Assembly: GCF_009756665.1 (NCBI RefSeq)
Contig: NZ_CP037953.1
Span: 3,720,001 to 3,784,000, forward strand
Direction of reading: 5' to 3'
Length of the DNA stretch: 64,000 nt
Source of the DNA: Permianibacter aggregans
GTDB lineage: Bacteria; Pseudomonadota; Gammaproteobacteria; Enterobacterales; Permianibacteraceae
Shown here in pieces: positions 1 through 8,095 of this stretch. The number at the start of each line of letters is the position of its first letter. The first letter of the stretch is position 1. The notes below the pieces were generated by a model. That model was given only the letters and a program-made list of their open reading frames with translations, was not told the origin of the DNA and made no database searches. A program made the position numbers and the translations under genes.

Positions 1-273
1 AAAGATGACATCATCGTGCAGGGGCGTCGCATCATGTCGGCCGATGCAGCAGAAAAGCTCGAGGACGACGTGTTGCCCGCGCTGTTGCAGGAACTGAAGC
101 TGCAATCGAGCAACCGGTTGACGGTCGCCGCCGAGGAACGTAATCCCGCCATTGTCATGGGTGACAAAACGATTCCGTATCGTTTGCTGCGCAAGATTAT
201 GTACACCCTGAGCGAAGCGAATTACACCGATATCTCGTTAGCGGTCATGAAGAAGGAAAAGCCAGTCTCATGA
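1..273 (+). CDS. ExbD/TolR-family biopolymer transport protein, C-terminal part
   Basis: The reading frame is open from base 1, so the gene starts upstream of the window and only about 90 C-terminal residues are visible. The visible part looks like the periplasmic domain of ExbD/TolR proteins: a short strand-turn (KDDIIVQGRR), then a region ending in a typical ExbD pattern in which a residue pair is picked for the next strand (YRLLRKIMYTLSEANYTDIS). Proteins of this family are inner-membrane partners of ExbB/TolQ and pass proton-motive force to a TonB-like protein. The stop overlaps the start of the next gene (ATGA), and that gene encodes a TonB-like protein, which supports the assignment. 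A GTG at base 16 lies in frame but is unlikely to be the true start. Confidence 0.75.
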   Translation, partial: KDDIIVQGRRIMSADAAEKLEDDVLPALLQELKLQSSNRLTVAAEERNPAIVMGDKTIPYRLLRKIMYTLSEANYTDISLAVMKKEKPVS

Positions 274-1241
274 ACGCCACCTATCGCATCATGCCGCAGC
301 TGCCCTGGGACATTATCCCGGAAGAGGCCAATCGTTTTCGCAATTTGGTTCTCGGTATTCTCGGTCTGTTTTTATTGCTGAGCTTTCTGGTTTCCATTAT
401 CGACTTACCTGAGCAGCCGCGTGAACGCCCGGTCGTGCCCGAGCGTTTGGTCAAGTTGGTGATCGAGCAGAAAGAAAAACCGGTGCCACCACCGGTCAAG
501 CAACCAGAACCGGAAAAGCCGAAGGAAGAAGAGAAAAAACCAGAGCCGAAACCGGAAGAGAAAAAGCCGGAAGTCAAAGAGCCGCCAAAAGAAGTCAAGG
601 TAGACAAGAAAGAGAAAGCCAAGGAAGAAGCGCAGAAACACATTGCCGTGTTTGATGCGTTAGCGGATCTGCGTACTGCCGTTGAGCCAGCGGCTAAACC
701 CGGTCAACCGTTGAAGGTCGATGAAAAAGCCGGCGCCGGTCCAAAGCCTTCCGAGCGCGCGCTCATTGCTGACAAAGCGAAGGCGGGCAGCGGCGGTATC
801 GTCACCGCCAAAGCCAGCTCGGCTGGTGGCACCGGTTCAGGCATTTCGGCTCCCACGACGTCAGAAGTCACCTCGGCCATCGGTGGTTTGGATCCAAACC
901 AACTGCGCGCCAGCCGTGACCCGAATGATCCGAATGCCAAAGGCAATGTCGGTCGTCGTCCAGACGAAAATATTCAGCAAGGCTTCGACAATGCCAAAGG
1001 TTCCATCTTTGCGTTGTATCACCGGGCACTGCGCAGCAACCCCGGCTTACGCGGCAAAGTGATTTTCCGTTTGGAAATTCAACCAGATGGTAGCGTCACC
1101 AAAGCCGAAGTCGTTTCCAGTGAACTGAACGACCCGGATCTGGAGCGCAAACTGCTCGCGAAAGTGCGGCAAATCCAGTTTGGCCAGATGAACGTCAGCA
1201 CCTGGAACGACAGTTACCGCATGGACTTCTTCCCGTCGTGA
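270..1241 (+). CDS. TonB-like protein with AgmX/PglI C-terminal domain
   Basis: A 323-residue protein with one membrane helix near residues 26-46, a long proline/glutamate/lysine-rich stretch (about residues 55-125), a low-complexity Gly/Ser/Ala linker, and a folded C-terminal domain (about 235-323) containing GKVIFRLEIQPDGSV, the pattern of AgmX/PglI and TonB C-terminal domains. This is the layout of energy-transducing proteins that cross the periplasm. It overlaps the ExbD-like gene upstream (ATGA) and the ApbE gene downstream (GTGA), so the three are probably co-translated. Family knowledge gives the general role; the outer-membrane partner cannot be told from the sequence. Confidence 0.8.
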   Translation: MNATYRIMPQLPWDIIPEEANRFRNLVLGILGLFLLLSFLVSIIDLPEQPRERPVVPERLVKLVIEQKEKPVPPPVKQPEPEKPKEEEKKPEPKPEEKKPEVKEPPKEVKVDKKEKAKEEAQKHIAVFDALADLRTAVEPAAKPGQPLKVDEKAGAGPKPSERALIADKAKAGSGGIVTAKASSAGGTGSGISAPTTSEVTSAIGGLDPNQLRASRDPNDPNAKGNVGRRPDENIQQGFDNAKGSIFALYHRALRSNPGLRGKVIFRLEIQPDGSVTKAEVVSSELNDPDLERKLLAKVRQIQFGQMNVSTWNDSYRMDFFPS

Positions 1242-2224
1242 TCAGTAAAGCAAAAATACACAGCGCCATCCTCGTGATGGCGCTGCTGTTTTCCGAATAC
1301 GCAAGCGCCGAATGGCAATTGCGCGAATTCAACGTCATGGGTACGCGTGCCCGTGTTGAATTCTGGAGCACCGATAAAGCGCTGTCGGCAACCCTGCATG
1401 AGCAAGTCGAAGCCGACATGCGTCGTATTGATGCCTCCATGAGTCCCTACAAACCCGATAGCGAGCTGTCGGCCATCAACCAAAAAGCCGCTGAGCAAGC
1501 GGTTGTCGTGTCACGCGAACTGTTTGCGCTGATCAAACGCTCCATCGATTATTCGCAGCTCACCAGCGGCGCCTTTGACATCACGTTCTCCAGCGTCGGC
1601 TTTTTCTACGACTACCGCCAACACCAGCGGCCAAGCTCCGAGCAAATCGAAAAACATCTAGCCGGCATCAACTATCGCCATCTGGTGTTGAACGACGAGC
1701 AGGGCAGTGTCGCGTTCAAGAGCCAAGGCGTGCGCATTGATTTGGGCGGCATCGCCAAAGGCCACGCTGTGGATCGCGCCATTGATATCCTGAAACGTGG
1801 CGGCATCAAACACGCCTACGTCAGCGCCGGTGGCGACAGCTATGCACTAGGCAATCGCGGCGACCGCCCTTGGATGATCGCCATCAAACATCCGCGTGAC
1901 AAAACCCGCTCGTTGCTGACCATTCCGCTCGAAAACCTCGCCATTTCCACCTCCGGCGATTACGAGCGCTATTTTGATGAAAACGGCGTGCGCTACCACC
2001 ACATCATCAACCCGAAAACCGGCGACTCGGCCCGCAACAGCCAAAGCGTCACGATACTCGCCGACAACTCCACCGATGCCGATGCGCTATCTACCAGCGT
2101 GTTTGTGTTGGGCCCAGAAAAGGGCCTGCAACTCATCGATAAAACCCCCAACGTCTCGGCCGTCATCGTCGACAAAGACGGCAAAGTTCACTACAGCAGC
2201 GATTTAGTCAGCATCGATCAATAG
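1238..2224 (+). CDS. apbE: FAD:protein FMN transferase (ApbE family)
   Basis: A 328-residue exported protein. A signal peptide ends near residue 24 (ASA-E) without a lipobox cysteine. The family pattern is clear: REFNVMGTRARVE near the N terminus, FDITFSSVG, the glycine-rich VRIDLGGIAKGHAVDRA (about residue 165-185), SAGGDSYALG, and HHIINPKTGDSA near residue 255. ApbE enzymes attach FMN covalently to a Thr/Ser of redox proteins such as NqrB, NqrC or RnfG in the periplasm, with FAD and a divalent metal. The gene starts with GTG overlapping the stop of the TonB-like gene. Which flavoprotein it serves is not evident here. Confidence 0.92.
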   Translation: MISKAKIHSAILVMALLFSEYASAEWQLREFNVMGTRARVEFWSTDKALSATLHEQVEADMRRIDASMSPYKPDSELSAINQKAAEQAVVVSRELFALIKRSIDYSQLTSGAFDITFSSVGFFYDYRQHQRPSSEQIEKHLAGINYRHLVLNDEQGSVAFKSQGVRIDLGGIAKGHAVDRAIDILKRGGIKHAYVSAGGDSYALGNRGDRPWMIAIKHPRDKTRSLLTIPLENLAISTSGDYERYFDENGVRYHHIINPKTGDSARNSQSVTILADNSTDADALSTSVFVLGPEKGLQLIDKTPNVSAVIVDKDGKVHYSSDLVSIDQ

Positions 2225-2268
2225 CAACAAGATTGCATGCAAAAAGCGTGGATTCAAAAAACGATCTT

Positions 2269-2302
2269 CCCCCTTCAGAGGGGGGAGGTGGCGCGAAGCG
2301 CC
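2269..2302. repeat. GC-rich intergenic hairpin pair
   Basis: Two adjacent hairpins lie in the 125-bp gap: CCCCCT-TCAG-AGGGGG (2269-2284) and GGCGC-GAA-GCGCC (2290-2302). Similar C-run/G-run hairpins occur at 12154-12196, 13901-13940 and around the IS4 insertion near 48.8/50.35 kb. The element may act as a bidirectional terminator for the convergent apbE and radical SAM genes, though no clear T-run follows. Confidence 0.55.
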
Positions 2303-2349
2303 GGATGAGGGATGGTTTTACATACCTTCGCTAATCCTGCGTTCCTGAA

Positions 2350-3417
2350 TCAAAACAACGAATACTGCGGCGAACTATTCGGCACCCGAAACAAATCCGT
2401 ACGCAAATGATTCCCACGCGGCACACGATTCAATCCATTCTTCTGGCAGGCCAAACGAAACCGCTGCGCAATCATCTCCGCGTACTGCCCTTCACCCTTC
2501 ATCCGCTGCTTAAATTCCGTTTGATTCAACTTACCCCCACGCGACTGACTCACCAGGCTCAGCACATGCGCTTTCTTCTGCGGGTAATGCGCCTCCAGCC
2601 AATCACTGAATAGCGCTTTCAATTCCCACGGCAACCGCAAAAACACATAGCCTGCTTGCCGCGCGCCGGCTTCACTTGCCGCCGCTAAAATCGTTTCCAT
2701 TTCCGCGTCGTTGACAAACGGAATCACCGGCGCAAAGAGCACGCCAGTCGGAATACCTGCCTGGGTCAAACACCTCAAAGTTTCCAAGCGCGCCGCACCG
2801 GTCGAAGCACGCGGCTCCAGCTTGGTTTTCAGTTCATTGCTGAGCGTCGTCACGCTAATAATCGCCTCGGCCAAACCTTTCTCAGCCATCGCCGCCAGAA
2901 TGTCGATATCGCGCTGAATCAAACTGCCTTTGGTGACAATGCCCACCGGCTGATTGAACTCCTTCATCACCTCCAGAATCTGCCGGGTAATGCGCCGCTC
3001 CTTTTCCACCGGTTGGTACGGGTCGGTGTTGGCGCCCATGGCAATCCACTGACATTGGTAAGAGGGCTTGCTCAGCTCCTTGCGCAGCAGCTCAGCGGCG
3101 TTCTCCTTCACAAAAATCTTGCGCTCAAAATCCAGCCCCGGCGAAAGGTCCAGGTAGGCATGGCTAGGCCGGGCAAAGCAGTAAATGCAGCCATGCTCAC
3201 AGCCCCGGTAGGGGTTAATGCTCAAGGCAAAAGGGATATCCGGCGATTCATTCCGGGCAATGATGCTACGCGTGGCATCCACGTAGTACTCGGTATCAGC
3301 AGGGCGAGCTTCATCAGGTGCCAGCTCGTCATCCAGCTCCCGCACCGCAATGGTCTTGGCAAAACGGCCGGGGGTATTGCTGGTGGCACCGCGGCCTTTG
3401 ATGGGGGGAGTAGCCAT
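2350..3417 (-). CDS. PA0069-family radical SAM protein
   Basis: A 355-residue protein. The radical SAM motif is visible at about residues 74-83 (CEHGCIYCFARP; three Cys in CxxxCxxC spacing bind the 4Fe-4S cluster). It continues with SPGLDFERKIFVKENA and MGANTDPYQPVEKERRITR, typical of the SplB-like PA0069 family. The enzyme's substrate is unknown; the family is named for a Pseudomonas protein and related to spore photoproduct lyase. It is convergent with apbE. Its 5' end is about 128 bp from the tracrRNA terminator and reads away from the CRISPR locus. Confidence 0.88.
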   Translation of the reverse strand: MATPPIKGRGATSNTPGRFAKTIAVRELDDELAPDEARPADTEYYVDATRSIIARNESPDIPFALSINPYRGCEHGCIYCFARPSHAYLDLSPGLDFERKIFVKENAAELLRKELSKPSYQCQWIAMGANTDPYQPVEKERRITRQILEVMKEFNQPVGIVTKGSLIQRDIDILAAMAEKGLAEAIISVTTLSNELKTKLEPRASTGAARLETLRCLTQAGIPTGVLFAPVIPFVNDAEMETILAAASEAGARQAGYVFLRLPWELKALFSDWLEAHYPQKKAHVLSLVSQSRGGKLNQTEFKQRMKGEGQYAEMIAQRFRLACQKNGLNRVPRGNHLRTDLFRVPNSSPQYSLF

Positions 3418-3545
3418 GAGGTGGCCTTGGGAGATGATTGGCGGTTATCAAAAGGTTAACATTTGATGTGGCTTCAAGCAATTGAATGAAGATGTTTGCC
3501 GCAATACTCGCAACGCTGCGATGCATCAAAAAAATTTCAAATCCA

Positions 3546-3635
3546 CAAAAAGCAAGAGGCCGCTTGTAGCGGCCTCTTCATCTGGTGCATCTTTCAGCTT
3601 GTTAGCGTCAGAGCACAAATCCCGATCTGATATCG
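3546..3635 (-). ncRNA. tracrRNA of the type II-C CRISPR system (predicted)
   Basis: The stretch 3601-3632 matches the CRISPR repeat (as its reverse complement) at 27 of 32 positions, with 18 contiguous identities (3615-3632). Read on the minus strand it is the anti-repeat for crRNAs transcribed from the minus strand of the array. Mismatches cluster near the guide-proximal end (positions giving a bulge), and one is a G-U wobble, the usual look of a crRNA:tracrRNA duplex. After the anti-repeat come about 22 nt with the segment GCTGAAAGATGC, which resembles part of the N. meningitidis tracrRNA tail, then a strong terminator. A promoter lies directly upstream. Length is about 90 nt; both ends are inferred. 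Confidence 0.85.
3547..3578 (-). terminator. Rho-independent terminator of the tracrRNA
   Basis: On the minus strand a perfect 10-bp stem (3569-3578 with 3554-3563) with a 5-nt loop is followed, after two bases, by five T residues (3551-3547). This closes the tracrRNA gene before the radical SAM gene and forms the 3' hairpin of the mature RNA. Confidence 0.85.
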
Positions 3636-3641
3636 GGTCTG

Positions 3642-3671
3642 ATGCTAATCGTCAGGAGGCTAACTCGTCAA
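3642..3671 (-). promoter_or_regulatory. Predicted promoter of the tracrRNA
   Basis: On the minus strand there is a -35 box TTGACG (3671-3666), an 18-bp spacer and a -10 box TAGCAT (3647-3642). The predicted start, about 7 nt further on, is near 3635, just before the anti-repeat. The -35 box ends only about 22 bp from the cas9 start codon, so the promoter lies in the cas9 leader and points away from cas9. Confidence 0.65.
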
Positions 3672-3692
3672 CCCATTCGAAAAGGAAACCAA

Positions 3693-6600
3693 ATGCTGGA
3701 TTCGAAAATGCCGTACCGCCTTGCACTGGATTTGGGTAGTAGCTCGTTGGGCTGGGCGTTGATTCGCCTAAACGCGGAAAACAAACCTTCTGCGATTATT
3801 AAGGCAGGTGTTCGAATTTTCCCGGACGGTCGGAACCCGAAAGATGGAAGTTCTCTAGCCGTCACGCGCCGCGAAGCGCGCGCTATGAGGCGGCGGCGTG
3901 ATCGTCTTTTAAAACGCAAAGCTCGTATGATTACTGTGCTTACGGAGCTAGGTTTTTTTCCCTCGGACTCATTAGAACGTAAGGCATTGGAATCACTGAA
4001 TCCCTACCGCTTGAGAGCAGAAGGGCTGGATAGAGAGCTTCAACCAGATGAATTCGCTCGGGCTCTTTTTCACTTGAACCAACGACGTGGCTTCAAGAGC
4101 AACCGGAAAACCGATAAAAAAGACAACGACAGTGGAGCGATGAAGCAGGCGCTGTCGAAGCTCAGACAAAACCTGGACGAGTCCAGTTGCCGCACGGTAG
4201 GGGAATGGCTCTTCCAGCGTCAGTGCGCCGGTCAGTCGCTGAGAGCCCGTTATCGAGAAACTCGACAAATTCATGAAGATGGGCGGACGCGAGTCGAAAA
4301 ATCATACGATCTGTACATCGACCGCACAATGATCGAAGCAGAGTTTGACACGCTCTGGCGTAGCCAAGCTGCCCGAAATCCGAGCCGGTATACCGATGAA
4401 GCACGACGGCGACTGAAAGATGTTTTGCTTTTTCAACGGCCGTTGAAACCGGTTCGTCCAGGTCGCTGCACGCTGCTTCCGGATGAAGAGCGGGCGCCAT
4501 TGGCATTGCCGAGTACACAGCGCGTTCGCATCTATCAAGAGCTGAATAATTTGCGAGTGTTGGGCGATTCACTGCAGGAATATGCGTTGACTCTTCAGCA
4601 GCGCGATCAGCTGGCCGCTGCGCTCGATCATCGACCGAAGATGAGCTTCGATCAAATTCGCCGCTTGTTGCGCCTGGATGGCCAGACCAAATTTAATCTG
4701 GAAGATATCAAGCGTCAGGAAATTAGAGGTAACGCTACAGCTGCCTTGCTGAGCAAAAGCGATTTTTTTGGAGAGCAGTGGCACAGCTTCAACTCGTCTC
4801 TGCAAGACGAGATTGTTCAACATCTGATTGCCGATGAAGAGGAGCAAGCGCTGATTGATTGGTTGATTGCCAATACCGGCATCGATGAGGCGTGCGCGCA
4901 GCGTCTTGCCGATGTTTCATTGCCACAAGGTTATGGTTCTCTTGGCCGAACTGCATTGGCGCGAATATTGCCGGCGCTGCGGCAAAGCGTTTTGCCATTC
5001 AGTGCTGCCGTTCAAGCAGCAGGGTTTGAACACCACAGCGCGCTTGATCATGTTCAGAAAACGGGTGAAATCCTTTTAGAGCTGCCTTATTACGGTGAAT
5101 ATCTGACACGTCACGTCGGTTTTGGAACAGGCAACCCTGATGATGTACTGGAGAAGCGGTATGGGCGCATCGCCAACCCGACCGTACATATTGGCCTCAA
5201 TCAGACTCGAGTTGTCGTTAACGCCTTGCTGAAACGTTATGGCCCTCCTCAAGAAATCATCGTCGAAGTGGCTCGCGAGCTTAAGCAAAGTAGAGAAGAT
5301 CGCCTGGCAGAACAAAAACGACAAGCCGAAAACCAGCGGCGGAATCAGCGACTTCGCGAGGAGGTCGCCGCTATATTGGAGATTGAAGAGCATGCCGTCA
5401 AAACGGCCGACATACAAAAGATGATCCTGTGGGAGGAACTGAGTCCGGACCCGGCTGACCGTCGCTGCCCCTATTCAGGCGAACAGATCAGCAAACACAG
5501 ACTATTGTCAGAGGAAGTTGAAATTGAGCATATCCTGCCATTCTCGGAAACACTGGATGACAGTTTGAACAACAAAACGGTAGCAATGCGAATGGCCAAT
5601 CGTGTGAAGGGCAATCGCTCGCCGTGGCAGGCGTTTGGTGAACATCCAATCGCAGGATTCGATTATCAGGAGATACTGGCTCGGGCAGAACGCATGCCTA
5701 AAGGGAAACGCTACCGATTCGCACCTGATGGCTATCAGCGCTGGTTGAAGGACGATGCGGGCTTTCTTGCTCGTGCCTTGAATGACACCCGTTACTTGAG
5801 TCGAATAGCGCGTGAGTACTTGAGGTTGATCTGTCCACAAGGTACACGAGTCATTCCCGGACAAATGACGGCGTTGCTGCGCGCCAAGTTTGGTTTGAAC
5901 GATGTGCTCGGACTACATGGCGAGAAGAATCGAAACGACCATCGCCATCATGCCGTTGATGCCTGTGTCATTGGCGTCACCGATCAGGGAATGTTAAAGA
6001 AATTTTCAGAAGCGGCCCGTTCGGCTCGTGAAAAGCAACTTGATCGATTGGTCGAGCATATGCCGTTGCCATGGCCAACTTATCGCGAGCATGTCAAACG
6101 AGCGATAAATGCAATTTGGGTCAGTCACCGGCCAGACCACAATTACCAAGGTCCAATGCACAACGATACCGCTTACGGCTTACTGGGTGATGGACGGGTC
6201 GTGCATCACAAATGGCTGGATGGAAAGCGCGAGCGAGTCGAAAAAAGCCTGAAAGTTATCGAGTTCAAAAATCCGGATGTGCGTAATCGTTCAGGCCAGC
6301 CTCGTCATGGCGTGACCGAGAACGGCTCTCCTCGACCGTACAAAGGCTACGATGGCAACAGCAATTATTGCATTGAGATTGTTCGAGTGGAGAATGGTCG
6401 TTGGCAAGGAGAAGTGATATCTACGTACACTGCCTATCAGACCGTGAAGGCCCAAGGAGAAAAACGCCTTCGCGATCCAAAGTTATCGCTCTCAGGTCAG
6501 CCGCTGATCATGCGCTTGATGATTGATGATGCGGTGCGACTGGAGATTGATGATCATATTCGGACGATGCGGGTTGCCAAAATCAGCGCAAACGGTCAGA

Positions 6601-6767
6601 TATTTATGTGCGATTTACACGAAGCCAATGTGGACAAGCGCAATCGCGACAAAAATGAGCTCTTTGCTTACGTTTCAAAAACTGCCGGGTCACTACATGC
6701 TGCGCGAGGTCGTAGGGTGACAATCTCGCCGTCCGGTGAGCTGCACGATCCCGGCTTCGCGGACTGA
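3693..6767 (+). CDS. cas9: Type II-C CRISPR endonuclease Cas9
   Basis: RNA-guided DNA nuclease of 1024 residues from the chosen ATG, which has AAAGGAAA six bases upstream. An in-frame ATG at 3642 would add 17 residues but lies inside the tracrRNA promoter. Size fits compact II-C Cas9 (Campylobacter 984, Neisseria 1082). Seen in order: RuvC-I with ALDLGSSSLGWAL (Asp13), an arginine-rich bridge helix (about residues 55-90, RREARAMRRRRDRLLKRKAR), QRRGFKSNRK, RuvC-II IIVEVARELK (Glu525), an HNH domain with CPYSG and EIEHILPFS (His613) and NKTVAMRMANRVKGN, and RuvC-III HHAVDACV (His753, Asp756). All catalytic residues are present, so both strands should be cut. The C-terminal PAM-interacting region is not recognisable by eye; the PAM is unknown. 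No csn2 or cas4 follows, as expected for II-C. Confidence 0.97.
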   Translation: MLDSKMPYRLALDLGSSSLGWALIRLNAENKPSAIIKAGVRIFPDGRNPKDGSSLAVTRREARAMRRRRDRLLKRKARMITVLTELGFFPSDSLERKALESLNPYRLRAEGLDRELQPDEFARALFHLNQRRGFKSNRKTDKKDNDSGAMKQALSKLRQNLDESSCRTVGEWLFQRQCAGQSLRARYRETRQIHEDGRTRVEKSYDLYIDRTMIEAEFDTLWRSQAARNPSRYTDEARRRLKDVLLFQRPLKPVRPGRCTLLPDEERAPLALPSTQRVRIYQELNNLRVLGDSLQEYALTLQQRDQLAAALDHRPKMSFDQIRRLLRLDGQTKFNLEDIKRQEIRGNATAALLSKSDFFGEQWHSFNSSLQDEIVQHLIADEEEQALIDWLIANTGIDEACAQRLADVSLPQGYGSLGRTALARILPALRQSVLPFSAAVQAAGFEHHSALDHVQKTGEILLELPYYGEYLTRHVGFGTGNPDDVLEKRYGRIANPTVHIGLNQTRVVVNALLKRYGPPQEIIVEVARELKQSREDRLAEQKRQAENQRRNQRLREEVAAILEIEEHAVKTADIQKMILWEELSPDPADRRCPYSGEQISKHRLLSEEVEIEHILPFSETLDDSLNNKTVAMRMANRVKGNRSPWQAFGEHPIAGFDYQEILARAERMPKGKRYRFAPDGYQRWLKDDAGFLARALNDTRYLSRIAREYLRLICPQGTRVIPGQMTALLRAKFGLNDVLGLHGEKNRNDHRHHAVDACVIGVTDQGMLKKFSEAARSAREKQLDRLVEHMPLPWPTYREHVKRAINAIWVSHRPDHNYQGPMHNDTAYGLLGDGRVVHHKWLDGKRERVEKSLKVIEFKNPDVRNRSGQPRHGVTENGSPRPYKGYDGNSNYCIEIVRVENGRWQGEVISTYTAYQTVKAQGEKRLRDPKLSLSGQPLIMRLMIDDAVRLEIDDHIRTMRVAKISANGQIFMCDLHEANVDKRNRDKNELFAYVSKTAGSLHAARGRRVTISPSGELHDPGFAD

Positions 6768-6772
6768 ATCCC

Positions 6773-7696
6773 TTGCCTGGCCGCATTGTAGAAATCGCCG
6801 ACGATCATCGACACCTGTCGTTGTTGCGAGGCTTTCTGGTGGTTGAATCGACAGGAGCTGATCGGCAGGAAATGGGGCGAGTGCCGCTGGACGATATCGC
6901 TGCCGTCATCGCCAATGCTCATGGCCTCAGCTACACCAATAATATTTTGGTTGCCTGTGCTGAGCGGGGTATACCGTTTGTGCTCTGTGCGGCCAACCAT
7001 AATGCAATCGGTTTGCTATTGACCATTGAAGGGAACAGTTTGCAGGCCGGTCGTATGCAAGCTCAATTGTCCTCGTCAAAGCCATTGCAGAAGCAGCTCT
7101 GGGCTTGCTTGGTACGCGCCAAACTTGCTCAACAGGCTTGGGTACTCGCGGAAACAGGCAAGCCTACGGCTCCAGTTACCGCATTAATTTCAAAAGTACG
7201 TAGCGGCGATAGCGGCAATATTGAAGCCCAAGGCGCGCAACGTTACTGGCCATTATTGTTCGGTACCAGTTTTCGCCGCGATCGTACAGTTGAAGGCATA
7301 AATAGCCTGTTGAATTACGGCTACACCGTACTGCGTGCTGCTATGGCTCGAGCCGTGGTTGCAGCGGGGTTACACCCGACACTTGGTTTGCATCATCACA
7401 ATGCCGGCAATGCCATGTGTCTTGTAGATGATTTGATGGAGCCTTTTCGCCCCTTGATCGATTATTGTGTATGGAAGTTATGCCAAAAGAGTCAGGAGTT
7501 CATTACGCCCGAAACCAAGCAAGAATTGGTTTATGTGCTATACCAAGATGTAGCGAGCCCTCAGGGGCGCACACCATTAATGCACGCAATACAGCAACTC
7601 GCCACATCCTTGGCGCAGGTTTATGTGGGAGAGCGTTTCGAGCTGGAACTACCTGAGCCGGGTGTGCTAGACGAGTTGTTAGATGACATAAATTGA
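6773..7696 (+). CDS. cas1: CRISPR-associated integrase Cas1 (type II)
   Basis: A 307-residue Cas1, the catalytic subunit of the Cas1-Cas2 spacer integrase. The metal-binding triad is visible: Glu151 (NIEAQGAQRYW), His207 (LHHHNAGN) and Glu223 (DDLMEPFRP), at spacing close to that of the S. pyogenes enzyme. The start is TTG, five bases after the cas9 stop; no in-frame ATG near this point would keep the N-terminal strand GRIVEIADDHRHLSL. The tight spacing implies one cas9-cas1-cas2 transcript. Confidence 0.95.
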   Translation: MPGRIVEIADDHRHLSLLRGFLVVESTGADRQEMGRVPLDDIAAVIANAHGLSYTNNILVACAERGIPFVLCAANHNAIGLLLTIEGNSLQAGRMQAQLSSSKPLQKQLWACLVRAKLAQQAWVLAETGKPTAPVTALISKVRSGDSGNIEAQGAQRYWPLLFGTSFRRDRTVEGINSLLNYGYTVLRAAMARAVVAAGLHPTLGLHHHNAGNAMCLVDDLMEPFRPLIDYCVWKLCQKSQEFITPETKQELVYVLYQDVASPQGRTPLMHAIQQLATSLAQVYVGERFELELPEPGVLDELLDDIN

Positions 7697-7704
7697 TGTG
7701 AGAT

Positions 7705-8031
7705 ATGTTGTCGGGATTTCGCATGACGTGGTTGGTTGTAATGTTTGACTTGCCGGTGCTGACCAAACCGGAGCGCAAAGCCGCAACCCAATTTCGGCTT
7801 ATGCTGCTGGACTATGGTTTTGAAATGAGTCAGTTCAGCGTATACATGCGTTATTGTTACAGCTCCGCACAGGTCGAGACCCTTTGCAAACGTGTGGAAG
7901 AGGCTTTACCTGACGGTGGTCGGGTCAATATCCTTCAGTTCACGGACAAGCAATATGAGCGGATCATTTCCTTCCATGGCGCGGTTCGGCAACCGAAAAA
8001 CCGCAATCCATCACAGTTCAATCTGTTCTGA
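7705..8031 (+). CDS. cas2: CRISPR-associated protein Cas2
   Basis: A 108-residue Cas2, the structural partner of Cas1 in spacer integration. The ferredoxin-like first strand WLVVMFDLPV carries the conserved Asp15, followed by KAATQFRLMLLDYGFEMSQFSVYMR, typical of type II Cas2. The protein ends in QFNLF. It starts 8 bp after the cas1 stop; an alternative ATG at 7723 would give 102 residues. It is the last cas gene; the array begins 64 bp downstream. Confidence 0.95.
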   Translation: MLSGFRMTWLVVMFDLPVLTKPERKAATQFRLMLLDYGFEMSQFSVYMRYCYSSAQVETLCKRVEEALPDGGRVNILQFTDKQYERIISFHGAVRQPKNRNPSQFNLF

Positions 8032-8058
8032 ATCATGATTTTTCTCTTGAGATTAATG

Positions 8059-8093
8059 AAAAAGCCCTTGCATAACAATAAGTTAAGCAAGGG
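8059..8093 (-). terminator. Minus-strand terminator at the cas2 end of the CRISPR array
   Basis: A 7-bp stem CCCTTGC/GCAAGGG (8065-8071 with 8087-8093) with a 15-nt loop is followed on the minus strand by CTTTTT (8064-8059). The T-run is on the minus-strand exit side, so it should stop transcription that has come through the array toward cas2. This agrees with the tracrRNA orientation. Confidence 0.7.
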
Positions 8094-8095
8094 GT

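Noticed and set aside
3601-3632. Possible stray or degenerate CRISPR repeat upstream of cas9
   Set aside because: The mismatch pattern, the adjacent promoter and the terminator on one strand fit a tracrRNA anti-repeat better.
3601-3690. A long tracrRNA acting as a natural single guide on the cas9 promoter, as in S. pyogenes
   Set aside because: The only upstream self-complementarity (6 bp) pairs with the wrong end of the anti-repeat to place a guide, so this layout is not supported.
3482-3739. Short plus-strand open frame upstream of cas9
   Set aside because: It runs through the tracrRNA gene and its promoter and into cas9 in another frame, with no ribosome site.
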